Positions 1 to 6,931 of a DNA stretch of 21,705 nt are shown here, in pieces; the first letter of the stretch is position 1; each line of letters starts with the position of its first letter. The notes under the pieces were generated by a model. That model worked only from the letters and a program-made list of their open reading frames with translations, ran no database searches and was not told the origin of the DNA. The DNA is taken from positions 1-21,705 of the forward strand of contig JBNAWC010000018.1 of assembly GCA_049700035.1 (NCBI GenBank). The letters are read 5' to 3'. This stretch comes from JAVZLQ01 sp049700035. GTDB taxonomy: Archaea; Thermoproteota; Bathyarchaeia; Bathyarchaeales; Bathycorpusculaceae. The translations under genes and the position numbers were made by a program.

Positions 1-203
1 CGCCTTATTAGACCCCTACTTTCAAGTTTTAGGGCGATTCTAGAGCCTTCTCTACTGCTTGCACCCAATTTACGCCATAAATCTGATTGGAGAATGCCAT
101 CAGCGCCCATGCGCATTATATATTGTAAGGCTCTCTGCTCCAAATCATTATGTTTTGCCATTTCCAGCTCTTCAGCCTCACCATCTAATAATATATGAAA
201 CAT
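1..203 (-). CDS. Winged-helix (HTH) transcriptional regulator, N-terminal part, cut by window edge
   Basis: An open frame on the minus strand runs off the left edge, giving 67 residues. From about residue 23 it reads as a winged-helix fold of the Lrp/MarR-like archaeal type: a helix with RALQYIMRMGADGILQSDL, then a recognition-helix segment with SSREGSRIALKLESRGLI. The function is inferred to be DNA binding; the ligand and target are unknown. The first ATG is at 203, but a TATA-like element (203-211) abuts it, so transcription would start inside the frame. The ATG at 161 (second methionine, MAKHND), preceded by a purine-rich stretch, is the likelier true start. The gene is divergent from kae1. 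The C-terminal part lies outside the window. Confidence 0.7.
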   Translation of the reverse strand, partial: MFHILLDGEAEELEMAKHNDLEQRALQYIMRMGADGILQSDLWRKLGASSREGSRIALKLESRGLIR

Positions 204-211
204 TTTAAATA
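203..211. promoter_or_regulatory. TATA-like element shared by the divergent HTH gene and kae1
   Basis: TTTTAAATA reads as an archaeal TATA box on the plus strand, placing the kae1 start site near 235 with a leader of about 25 nt. Its complement, extended into TTTTTATTTAAAA, serves equally well for the minus-strand regulator. There is no other good candidate in the 58-base gap. Confidence 0.5.
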
Positions 212-261
212 AAAAGTGTATGCTCAACACCAATCAAAAAGAAACATTGCAGAGGATTTAA

Positions 262-1284
262 ATGAAAAGAAAATCCGCAGAACCAAATTATTGTCTGGGA
301 ATAGAATCTACAGCAGATGACTTCAGCGCAGGAATAGCAACATCAAACGGTGAAATCCTAGCAAACGTCATAAGCGCATACATGCCAGAAGAAGGTGGAA
401 TTCACCCACGCGAAGCGGCGAGGCATCACGCGGAAAAAGCAAACCAAGTTTTGGAAGAGGCATTCAAAAAAGCAGAGATAAAAACAGAGGATTTATCAGT
501 TATAGCTTTTTCACAAGGTCCAGGTTTAGGTCCATGCTTAAGAACTGGCGCCACCATAGCCCGCGCCCTAGCGCACTACCTACGAATACCGCTTGTCGGG
601 GTTAACCATTGCATAGCCCACATTGAAATAGGTAAACTGAAAACTGGCGCCCGAGACCCCGTTACGCTTTATGTTTCTGGAGGCAACACAATCGTCGCGG
701 CTTTTGATTCTGGACGTTATAGGGTTTTAGGAGAAACCTTGGACATAGCCCTTGGAAACTGCATTGACGTTTTTGCGAGAGAGGCAGGCTTAAGACAGGA
801 GGTGGGAATGCCCTTTGGTGCCGTGGTTGAAAAACTTGCAGCTAAAGGAGAAAAGTTGGTTCCTTTGCCCTACACTGTTAAAGGTATGGACACTTCCTTC
901 AGCGGCTTGCTCACAGCAGCAGTAAACTTGCTAAAAAGCAAGAAGTATAGGCTTGAGGATTTATGTTACAGTCTTCAAGAAACAGCATTCTCCATGGTTA
1001 CAGAGATAACCGAGAGAGCTTTAGCGCACACTGAAAAAAGGGAAGTTCTGTTAACTGGTGGAGTAGCAGCAAACAAGAGATTGCAGTCAATGATTAAAGC
1101 CATTGCAGAGGAACACAACGCAAGATTCTGTGTTGTCCCAAGCGAGTATGCAGTGGACAATGGAGCAATGATAGCTTGGACTGGAATGTTAGCCTACAAG
1201 CACGGCATATCTACGCCAATCGAACAAAGTTTTGTCAAACTTAGGTGGCGGCTTGAGGAGGTTGATGTGCCATGGGTGAAGTGA
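262..1284 (+). CDS. kae1: Kae1, KEOPS tRNA N6-threonylcarbamoyladenosine synthase catalytic subunit (TsaD family)
   Basis: Kae1 transfers the threonylcarbamoyl group to A37 of ANN-decoding tRNAs within the KEOPS complex. The sequence shows the ASKHA fold: phosphate-1 region GIESTADD at residues 13-20, FSQGPGLGPCLR at 83-94, metal-binding histidines 116 and 120 in NHCIAHIEIG, YVSGGNT at 137-143, and AVDNGAMIAW at 297-306 with the conserved Asp299. The length of 340 residues is normal for archaeal Kae1, with about 8 extra residues at the N terminus. The histidine usual in the first motif (TAHTF type) is Asp here, as in bacterial TsaD. A GAGG element lies about 6 nt before the ATG. The 3' end overlaps bud32 by 13 nt. 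The gene heads an operon with bud32, a VOC gene and an XTP diphosphatase. Confidence 0.97.
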   Translation: MKRKSAEPNYCLGIESTADDFSAGIATSNGEILANVISAYMPEEGGIHPREAARHHAEKANQVLEEAFKKAEIKTEDLSVIAFSQGPGLGPCLRTGATIARALAHYLRIPLVGVNHCIAHIEIGKLKTGARDPVTLYVSGGNTIVAAFDSGRYRVLGETLDIALGNCIDVFAREAGLRQEVGMPFGAVVEKLAAKGEKLVPLPYTVKGMDTSFSGLLTAAVNLLKSKKYRLEDLCYSLQETAFSMVTEITERALAHTEKREVLLTGGVAANKRLQSMIKAIAEEHNARFCVVPSEYAVDNGAMIAWTGMLAYKHGISTPIEQSFVKLRWRLEEVDVPWVK

Positions 1285-1937
1285 AACTTTACCTGATGAA
1301 GAAGGGGGCGGAGGCAAACCTTTACCTTACACGTTGGCATGGAAGAAAAGCCGTTATTAAAAAGCGTTTGCCGAAGAAATATCGCCCAGCACAGTTGGAT
1401 GAACGAATCAGGATTTATAGGACGACACACGAGCCGCAATTAATGAGTGAAGCGAAAAAGGCGGGAGTTCCAACGCCTACAATTTTTCTGGTTGACGTAA
1501 ATGAAACTGCAATAATAATGGAGTTCATAGAAGGAAAACAAGTAAAAACGCTGTTAAGTGAAGTTTCAAGAAGTGAAAGAGAAGACCTCTGCGTAAAAAT
1601 CGGCGAATTAATCGGGAAACTCCATGAAAAGGGCATAATTCACGGAGATTTAACAACTTCAAACATGATACTAAACCGTGAGGGAAAAATTTACTTCGTG
1701 GATTTTGGACTTGGCGAAAAAATAACGGAACTCGAAGCTATGGGAGTTGACTTACATCTTATGAAGAGAGCTTTACAAAGCACGCATTTTCGCTTTAGTG
1801 AAGAGTGTTTTAACGCGGTGATAGAAGGGTACTCAAAAGTTTTGGGTAAAGGAAAAACAGAAAGTATTTTAGAAAAAGTTAGGGAGATAGAGAGAAGAGG
1901 AAGATATGTTGCTGAAAGGAGAGAGAAAACGGCGTGA
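1272..1937 (+). CDS. bud32: Bud32, KEOPS small protein kinase/ATPase
   Basis: This 221-residue minimal kinase-fold protein activates Kae1 in the KEOPS complex. It has the glycine-poor nucleotide loop GAEANLYLT (12-20), the lysine at AVIKK (about 30), the helix-C Glu in MSEAKKAG (60), the catalytic loop HGDLTTSN (124-131) and the metal-binding DFG (144-146). It lacks the large C-lobe extensions of ordinary kinases, as expected for Bud32/PRPK. The ATG at 1272 lies inside the end of kae1 and is preceded by GAGGAGG about 10 nt upstream; an alternative ATG at 1296 would remove the first eight residues. In several archaea Kae1 and Bud32 are fused; here they are separate but translationally overlapped. 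The stop overlaps the next start by 4 nt. Confidence 0.96.
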   Translation: MGEVKLYLMKKGAEANLYLTRWHGRKAVIKKRLPKKYRPAQLDERIRIYRTTHEPQLMSEAKKAGVPTPTIFLVDVNETAIIMEFIEGKQVKTLLSEVSRSEREDLCVKIGELIGKLHEKGIIHGDLTTSNMILNREGKIYFVDFGLGEKITELEAMGVDLHLMKRALQSTHFRFSEECFNAVIEGYSKVLGKGKTESILEKVREIERRGRYVAERREKTA

Positions 1938-2342
1938 TTAAGACTGTTTGGTGTTTAACATTCTATGTTTCAGATTTGAAGAGGGCAAAGGAATTTTACG
2001 AGAAGATTTTGGGTTTAGAGAAGAAGTACGAGTATTCAAGCTACGTTGGTTTTGAGTGTGGTGGAGTCGAGATAGGTTTAATTCCAAAACTGGAAAAGGG
2101 ACAAAAAGTAAGTCCCTCATCGCCTTCGGTAGAATTTCTTGTAGGCAACGTTGATGAGGCATATGGCGCTTAAGCAGAAGGGAGTTAAATTCATTAAGGA
2201 TTTGCATGATGAACCTTGGGGTGGAAGACAGGCGAGTTTTACAGACTCAGACGGCAACATCTTAGAAATTGTGCAGGTAAACTGGGAAAAATATTTCAGT
2301 GTGGCTGCTGAAGGAGCAAGGAAAAGCCGTGAGAAACAATGA
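1934..2342 (+). pseudogene. VOC (glyoxalase/bleomycin resistance-type) protein, interrupted by a frameshift
   Basis: Two frames together make one VOC-superfamily protein. The GTG at 1934 (overlapping the bud32 stop) opens WCLTFYVSDLKRAKEFYEKIL and runs to a TAA at 2171-2173. Homology then continues in the +1 frame with LKQKGVKFIKDLHDEPWGG and SDGNILEIVQ, ending at 2342. At the joint the first frame gives VDEAYGA and the second LKQKGV. Restoring the usual spacing needs one extra residue position, so a loss of two bases near 2165-2172 fits better than a one-base insertion. VOC proteins are small metalloenzymes with βαβββ repeats; the substrate is unknown. Given the draft sequence, an assembly or sequencing error is as likely as real inactivation. 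The stop overlaps the next ATG (ATGA), so the operon layout is intact. Confidence 0.8.
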
Positions 2343-2941
2343 GTTTCCCATTAAAGGGTAAAGTAATATTCTTCGCAACAAACAACATTAACAAATTCAA
2401 GGAAGCACGCAGTGAACTAGCAAAACACAAAATTGCCGTCGGAATGTTAAGAGTCAAAACCTTGGAAATTCAAAGCGAGAATCTAGAAGAAATCGCAAAA
2501 GCAAGCGCCATAGACGCATATAAAAAATGTAAATTGCCAATAATCGTAGAAGACGCAGGACTATTTGTAGAAGCCTTAAACGGCTTTCCAGGACCATACG
2601 CCTCTTACGTTTACAAGACAATAGGCAATAAGGGTTTAATTCGTCTAATGGAGAACTTGGAAAACAGAAAGGCAGTATTCCGTTCAGTAATTGCGTATTG
2701 CTCCTCGGATTTTACTTCACCCATATGTTTTGTTGGAGACGTTGAAGGCGAAATAGTAAGGGCGGAGAGGACAGGTGAAAATAAATCTGGTTTTGGCTTT
2801 GACCCCGTTTTTAAGCCGTTAAACAGTACAAAGACTTTTGCGGAGATGAGCATAGCAGAGAAAAACATGTTTTCGCATCGTGCAAAGGCTTTGCGCAAGT
2901 TCGCAGAATGGTACACAAGCTTGGAAAAAAGTAAAGGATAA
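2339..2941 (+). CDS. rdgB: XTP/dITP diphosphatase (Ham1/RdgB family)
   Basis: This house-cleaning enzyme hydrolyses non-canonical purine nucleoside triphosphates (dITP, ITP, XTP) to monophosphates and pyrophosphate, preventing their entry into nucleic acid. Family motifs are all present: TNNINK (14-19), the acidic EDAGLFVEALNGFPGPYASY (71-90), GFGFDPVF (151-158) and SHRAKAL (179-185). The 200-residue length is normal. The ATG overlaps the preceding stop by 4 nt, so it is probably translated by coupling from the kae1-bud32-VOC transcript. Linkage of this enzyme to KEOPS genes recurs in archaea. The next gene is 67 nt away and has its own promoter. Confidence 0.95.
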   Translation: MSFPLKGKVIFFATNNINKFKEARSELAKHKIAVGMLRVKTLEIQSENLEEIAKASAIDAYKKCKLPIIVEDAGLFVEALNGFPGPYASYVYKTIGNKGLIRLMENLENRKAVFRSVIAYCSSDFTSPICFVGDVEGEIVRAERTGENKSGFGFDPVFKPLNSTKTFAEMSIAEKNMFSHRAKALRKFAEWYTSLEKSKG

Positions 2942-2958
2942 GACCTTAACATCAATAA

Positions 2959-2967
2959 TTTTAAATA
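2959..2967 (+). promoter_or_regulatory. Putative TATA box for rps15
   Basis: TTTTAAATA lies 42 nt before the rps15 ATG, in the 67-base gap after the diphosphatase gene. The expected transcription start is near 2990, leaving a leader of roughly 20 nt. Confidence 0.6.
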
Positions 2968-3008
2968 TTCGGCTACCATCGCTCATACAGAGTTTAAAGG
3001 GATAAGAG

Positions 3009-3449
3009 ATGCCAAAACAGGAAAAGGGAAAATCCCATCAAACAAGACCAGTCAGCAAAAGACCACCAAGCTGGTGCAAATACCAACCAGAAGAAGTGGA
3101 AGCCTTAATTATCAAACTTGCTAGGGAAGGAAACTCGCCAAGCCGCATAGGAACAATACTACGCGACCAATATGCAATACCACTGGTTAAACCCATAACT
3201 GGAAAAACCATAACAAAGATACTTCAAGATGCGGGACTTGCGCCTTCAATTCCAGAGGATTTAGGAAACTTGCTTAAAAAAGCTGAAAGCCTCGCTACCC
3301 ACCTTGAAAAGCACAGGAAAGATTTGCACAACAAAAGGGCATTACAGCTTGTGGAGGCGAAAATCCACAAACTTTCAAAGTATTATAAGCGGGAAGGCGT
3401 CCTACCGCCAAACTGGAAATATGAACCAAAAATAGCTTCAGTCGCCTAA
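3009..3449 (+). CDS. rps15: Small ribosomal subunit protein S15 (uS15, archaeal type)
   Basis: This is a 146-residue archaeal uS15, binding 16S rRNA helices in the central domain of the small subunit. It has the archaeal/eukaryal N-terminal extension (RPPSWCKYQPEEVEALI, about 18-34) absent from bacteria, then SRIGTILRDQYAIP, and the universal core with LEKHRKDLHNKRAL and KIHKLSKYYKREGVLPPNW. The ATG at 3009 follows a putative start site by about 20 nt. The order rps15-recJ-like-pcc1 is a recurring archaeal arrangement. Identification is secure. Confidence 0.97.
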   Translation: MPKQEKGKSHQTRPVSKRPPSWCKYQPEEVEALIIKLAREGNSPSRIGTILRDQYAIPLVKPITGKTITKILQDAGLAPSIPEDLGNLLKKAESLATHLEKHRKDLHNKRALQLVEAKIHKLSKYYKREGVLPPNWKYEPKIASVA

Positions 3450-3464
3450 AACCATGTTTAACCC

Positions 3465-3472
3465 TTAAATAA
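3465..3472 (+). promoter_or_regulatory. Putative TATA box for the recJ-like gene
   Basis: TTAAATAA is centred about 32 nt before the ATG at 3501, so transcription would begin near 3493-3497. This makes the upstream GTG at 3492 unlikely as a start and suggests an almost leaderless mRNA. Confidence 0.5.
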
Positions 3473-3500
3473 CCAGTTTTACTAGCCTTCTGTGATTGCA

Positions 3501-4961
3501 ATGGGCATAGACGAAAAACAAATGTCAGAATTTTTGGATTCCACCAACCGCGCGGCTAAAACAATATTGGAAATTGTTAAAGAGGACGGCTTCATTCACG
3601 TTTTTTCACATTTAGACGCTGACGGTGTGGCAGCAGCTGGAATTGTTGGGAAAATGCTTTTCAGACTTGACGCTAGATTTAGGATTAGGATAACTCAGTG
3701 GGTTGACGAAAAAATTGTCGGCGAAATTCTTTCGGACAAGCCTCAGCTAATAATTTTCACGGATTTTGGAAGCGGATACATGAACTTGCTGAACCAAAAG
3801 CTTGCAGATTTCAAAATAGTAGTTTTAGACCACCACCAAGTCACCGAGAAGGAATCAATGAACTTTGTGCAGGTAAACCCGCACTTGTATGGAATAGACG
3901 GTGCACGCGATATCAGCGGCGCTGGAGTTGCCTACTTCGTGGCAAAAGCCGTTGACAAGAACAATGTGGATTTAGCGCCCATAGCCATAGTTGGAGCACT
4001 GGGCGATTTGCAGGACAAGTATGACCAGCGGATGCTCGGCGGAATCAACGCGAAAATAGTTGAAGACGCTTTGAATGCGGGATTAGTGACCGTTGAGAAA
4101 GACCTAATATTCTTCGGCAGAGAAACGCGTCCAATCCATAAAAGTTTGGCTTCAACAACAAACCCATTCATACCAGAAATTAGCGGAAGAGAAGACAAAA
4201 GCGTTGAATTTCTTGCAAACCTAAACATAAAACTGAAAAACGGCGAAAAATGGCGCGCCCTAAGAGACCTTTCTGAAGAGGAAAAAAGGACGCTTTGTTC
4301 AGCCATCGCTGACCACCTACTCTCGAAAGGCTTACACTACGAAATTGGAAATTTAGTGGGGCACGTTTACACTTTAAAAAATGAGGAATCTTGGACGCCA
4401 CTTAGAGACGCAAGGGAATTCGCAGTATTGCTGAACGCAACTGGACGCATGGATAAGCCAAGCCTCGGCGTCTCAATTTGCATGGGAGATAGAGGGCAAG
4501 CCCTTGAAAATGCGATGAAAGTTCTTGAGGAATATAGGGGAACAATCAGCAAGTATCTTGGATGGGTTATGGAGAAGCCCGCTGAAAGGATGCGTGAAAT
4601 GGATAACATCTACGTTGTTTACGGCGAAGATTTCATAGATGATAAAATAATAGGGGCTGTTTCATCAATCTTGTCAACGAGCCTTCCAAACCCAGAAAAA
4701 CCCCTAATTGCATACGCGAATGTTGAAGAGGATTACCTTGCAAAATTCTCAGCGCGAACAATAGACATGATGGTGAGCAAGGGCATAAACCTCGGAGAAA
4801 TAATGCAAATTGCAGCTGAAAAATGCATGGGAAACGGTGGAGGACACAATGTTGCGGCTGGCGCGCAAGTTCCAATAGAAAAAGTTGACATGTTCATTAA
4901 GATTGTCAATGAGCTTGTTGGAAAACAGTTAAGAGGCGAAAAAAATTGGAGGCTGAAATAA
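3501..4961 (+). CDS. recJ: DHH/DHHA1 phosphoesterase, archaeal RecJ/Cdc45-like
   Basis: This 486-residue protein of the DHH superfamily is probably an archaeal RecJ-like nuclease or Cdc45/GAN-like replication factor. Visible motifs are SHLDADGVAAAG (36-47; DxD motif), TDFG (87-90), LDHH (109-112), GALGD (165-169) and the C-terminal DHHA1 motif GGGHNVAAGA (446-455). The Asp/His set suggests an active metal centre. An in-frame GTG at 3492 would add three residues; the ATG at 3501 is preferred because the TATA-like box at 3465-3472 puts the transcript start near there. The 3' end overlaps pcc1 by 16 nt. Which RecJ subgroup it belongs to (RecJ1/RecJ2/GAN) cannot be settled from motifs alone. Confidence 0.9.
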   Translation: MGIDEKQMSEFLDSTNRAAKTILEIVKEDGFIHVFSHLDADGVAAAGIVGKMLFRLDARFRIRITQWVDEKIVGEILSDKPQLIIFTDFGSGYMNLLNQKLADFKIVVLDHHQVTEKESMNFVQVNPHLYGIDGARDISGAGVAYFVAKAVDKNNVDLAPIAIVGALGDLQDKYDQRMLGGINAKIVEDALNAGLVTVEKDLIFFGRETRPIHKSLASTTNPFIPEISGREDKSVEFLANLNIKLKNGEKWRALRDLSEEEKRTLCSAIADHLLSKGLHYEIGNLVGHVYTLKNEESWTPLRDAREFAVLLNATGRMDKPSLGVSICMGDRGQALENAMKVLEEYRGTISKYLGWVMEKPAERMREMDNIYVVYGEDFIDDKIIGAVSSILSTSLPNPEKPLIAYANVEEDYLAKFSARTIDMMVSKGINLGEIMQIAAEKCMGNGGGHNVAAGAQVPIEKVDMFIKIVNELVGKQLRGEKNWRLK

Positions 4962-5197
4962 CAATTAGGTACGCGGACAGCAGCGTGGCAAATGCAATAG
5001 CAAATGCTGTTTCGCCAGACAATTTTAAAACACCAAAGGGCTTGGTTATAAACACTTTTTGTGAAAATTCAAAAGTCGTCACTAGAATCAGATGTGATGG
5101 AAGATTTCATACTTTCATCTCCACCATTGATGATTTACTTTTTTGCATCTCAGTAGCGGAGAAAAGCCTGCAAGCATTAAAGAAAAGTGGGGAATAG
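4946..5197 (+). CDS. pcc1: Pcc1, KEOPS dimerisation subunit
   Basis: This 83-residue protein matches Pcc1, which dimerises KEOPS and contacts Kae1 and tRNA. It begins MEAEITIRYADSSVANAIA, typical of the Pcc1 β-strand/helix start, with SPDNFKTPKGL and the later RFHTFISTIDDLLFCISVAEK, ending in the conserved helix. The start is TTG at 4946, inside the recJ-like gene, with GAGGCGA about 8 nt upstream; no ATG is available. Together with kae1 and bud32 upstream, three of the four core KEOPS subunits lie within 5 kb; Cgi121 is not in the window. The stop lies one base from the end of the convergent gene. Confidence 0.9.
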   Translation: MEAEITIRYADSSVANAIANAVSPDNFKTPKGLVINTFCENSKVVTRIRCDGRFHTFISTIDDLLFCISVAEKSLQALKKSGE

Positions 5198-5198
5198 C

Positions 5199-5438
5199 TT
5201 ACTTCGTTTCTTCAACTGCCATCAAGGTTAATGTTGCCCTTACATTGTCAAGTCTTCTTATGCGCCAAGTCACAATTTCCTTAAGCTTGTCCATCGTGTT
5301 AGACTTCACCTTTACAATAATGTCGTAAGTTCCATAAACATTGAATGCTTCTTCGACTCCTTCGATTTTCTTCAATTCCTTCAATACATTATCTTCAGAA
5401 CCAAGCTCAGCGTTGATCAACACAAAGGCTGTTGGCAT
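5199..5438 (-). CDS. Stand-alone RAM (Lrp/AsnC effector) domain protein
   Basis: This 79-residue protein consists only of the ligand-binding/oligomerisation domain of Lrp/AsnC regulators. It starts PTAFVLINAELGSEDNVLKEL and carries the typical YGTYDIIVKVKSN centre and a final β-strand RATLTLMAV. No helix-turn-helix is present. Such proteins usually form dimers or octamers, bind amino acids and may modulate full-length Lrp proteins; the partner here is unknown. The frame is open up to 5486, but the ATG at 5438 matches the family start. The upstream stretch holds GGATGTGATG near the ATG and a TATA-like GTTTTATC at 5484-5477. It converges on pcc1 with a one-base gap. Confidence 0.85.
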   Translation of the reverse strand: MPTAFVLINAELGSEDNVLKELKKIEGVEEAFNVYGTYDIIVKVKSNTMDKLKEIVTWRIRRLDNVRATLTLMAVEETK

Positions 5439-5476
5439 AACATCACATCCAGAAAGAAGATGTTTACAGATATGAA

Positions 5477-5484
5477 GATAAAAC
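5477..5484 (-). promoter_or_regulatory. Putative TATA box for the RAM-domain gene
   Basis: Read on the minus strand, GTTTTATC lies about 40 nt before the ATG at 5438, which would give a leader of about 15 nt containing the SD-like GGATGTGATG. It is a weak match. Confidence 0.35.
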
Positions 5485-5503
5485 ACTTTCCGTATTCGCC
5501 ATG

Positions 5504-5524
5504 TTTATATCGCAAGGTTAAATA
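5504..5524 (+). promoter_or_regulatory. Putative serS promoter (two TATA-like elements)
   Basis: TTTATAT (5504-5510) and TTAAATA (5518-5524) both fit an archaeal TATA box. The second would give a leader of about 44 nt. GAAGGAAAG at about 5553-5561 is purine-rich but too far from the ATG (5591) to act as a ribosome binding site. Confidence 0.4.
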
Positions 5525-5590
5525 GTTAATTCAAAATGTAAGTTAGAAGGCTGAAGGAAAGCCATAACTTAACTCTAACTGCGTGAGAAA

Positions 5591-6880
5591 ATGCTTGACA
5601 TTAAACTCATCCGCGAAAACCCAGAGTTCGTGAAAGACAACCTTATGAAGAGAGGAGAGCCCGAAAACATCAGAACATTGGATGAGTTAATTGATTATGA
5701 CCGCAAATGGCGTCAACTGTTAACGCGGTTAAATGAGTTACGCCATGAAAGGAAAATGGTAACCACACAAATTGCGACGCTAAAGAAGAAAGGAGAAAAT
5801 GCCGAGAAGGAACTTGCAAGGGCAAAGGAAATTGATTTAGAAATAGAAAAAATGGAAAAACAAGTTGCGGGTTACGAGGAAAAAGTGCACAATTGCCTTA
5901 TGCGCCTGCCGAACCTCTTGCATGAAAGCGTTCCAGCAGGCAAAGATGAAAACGATAATGTGCCGATAAGGACTTGGGGAGAAATACCAAAATTCAGCTT
6001 TCCGGTCAGAGACCACATTGACATAGCGTTGAAGCTTGACATAATGGATGTGGAAAGGGCTGGAAAAATTGCTGGCGCCAGATTCTTCTGCCTAAAAAAT
6101 GAAGGCGTACTTTTAGACATGGCGCTGATGAGCTTTGCCCTTGAAGAGATGATTAAGAGGGGATACAAGCCAATAGAACCGCCATTCATGATGCGGAGAA
6201 AACCCTACGAGGGCGTGGTTTCGCTAGGCGATTTCGAGGATGTCCTATACAAAATTGAGGATGAAGATTTATACATGATTGCAACTTCCGAGCACCCCAT
6301 AGCCGCCATGTACATGGACGAAGTTTTGAAGGAGGAGGATTTGCCGCTGAAGTTTGTTGGGATAAGCACTAACTTTAGGAAAGAAGCGGGTGCACATGGC
6401 AAGGATACTAGGGGAATATTTAGAACACACCAGTTCAATAAGATTGAACAGTTTATATTCTGCAAGCCTGAAGACTCGTGGAAAATGCATGAAGAACTCA
6501 TAAGAAACGCGGAAGAACTCATTCAAAAGCTTGGTTTACCATACCGCATAGTAAACGTCTGCACTGGAGACATTGGAACAGTCGCTGCAAAAAAGTATGA
6601 CTTAGAAGCGTGGATGCCAGCGCAAAACGCCTACAGAGAAATTATCTCATGCAGCAACTGCACAGACTATCAAGCTAGAAGGCTAAACATAAAGTATAGG
6701 GAGAAGGAAGGAGCCCCACCAAAAGGTTTTGTGCATACTTTAAATTCAACAGCCATAGCAACTGGCAGAACCATGGTTGCGATACTTGAAAATTACCAGC
6801 AAGAGGACGGGTCGGTTGTAGTCCCAGAAGCGTTAAGAAAGTACATGGGCGGCATAGAGAAAATAGAGGCTAAACGGTAA
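5591..6880 (+). CDS. serS: Seryl-tRNA synthetase
   Basis: This 429-residue class II aminoacyl-tRNA synthetase charges tRNA-Ser (and tRNA-Sec where present). Residues 1-110 form the tRNA-binding antiparallel coiled coil (MLDIKLIRENPEFVKDNL, then Lys/Glu-rich helices). The catalytic domain shows the serine-binding ATSEHP (231-236), motif 2 NFRKEAGAHGKDTRG (261-275) with RTHQFNKIE, and motif 3 ATGRTMVAILENYQ (390-403), ending with VPEALRKYMGG. It is the common bacterial/eukaryal-like form, not the rare methanogen-type SerRS. The ATG start matches the canonical N terminus. It is probably monocistronic; the next gene has its own TATA-like box. Confidence 0.97.
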   Translation: MLDIKLIRENPEFVKDNLMKRGEPENIRTLDELIDYDRKWRQLLTRLNELRHERKMVTTQIATLKKKGENAEKELARAKEIDLEIEKMEKQVAGYEEKVHNCLMRLPNLLHESVPAGKDENDNVPIRTWGEIPKFSFPVRDHIDIALKLDIMDVERAGKIAGARFFCLKNEGVLLDMALMSFALEEMIKRGYKPIEPPFMMRRKPYEGVVSLGDFEDVLYKIEDEDLYMIATSEHPIAAMYMDEVLKEEDLPLKFVGISTNFRKEAGAHGKDTRGIFRTHQFNKIEQFIFCKPEDSWKMHEELIRNAEELIQKLGLPYRIVNVCTGDIGTVAAKKYDLEAWMPAQNAYREIISCSNCTDYQARRLNIKYREKEGAPPKGFVHTLNSTAIATGRTMVAILENYQQEDGSVVVPEALRKYMGGIEKIEAKR

Positions 6881-6883
6881 AAC

Positions 6884-6891
6884 TTTTAATA
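6884..6891 (+). promoter_or_regulatory. Putative TATA box for rps3ae
   Basis: TTTTAATA lies 18 nt after the serS stop. A start site 25 nt downstream (near 6912-6916) would fall after the in-frame GTG at 6899 and before the GGAGGAT at 6921, supporting the TTG start at 6932. Confidence 0.5.
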
Positions 6892-6931
6892 CTTTAATGT
6901 GAATTTCAAAGCTACAACATGGAGGATAAGC

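Noticed and set aside
2151..2342. A separate small gene starting at ATG 2151, or a programmed +1 frameshift in the VOC gene
   Set aside because: The second frame is plainly the C-terminal half of the same VOC fold, and no slippery site, stimulatory hairpin or family precedent for recoding is visible.
6899..6931. GTG at 6899 as the rps3ae start
   Set aside because: It adds 11 residues not seen in the family, lies before the predicted transcript start, and would put the strong GGAGGAT inside the coding region rather than before TTG 6932.
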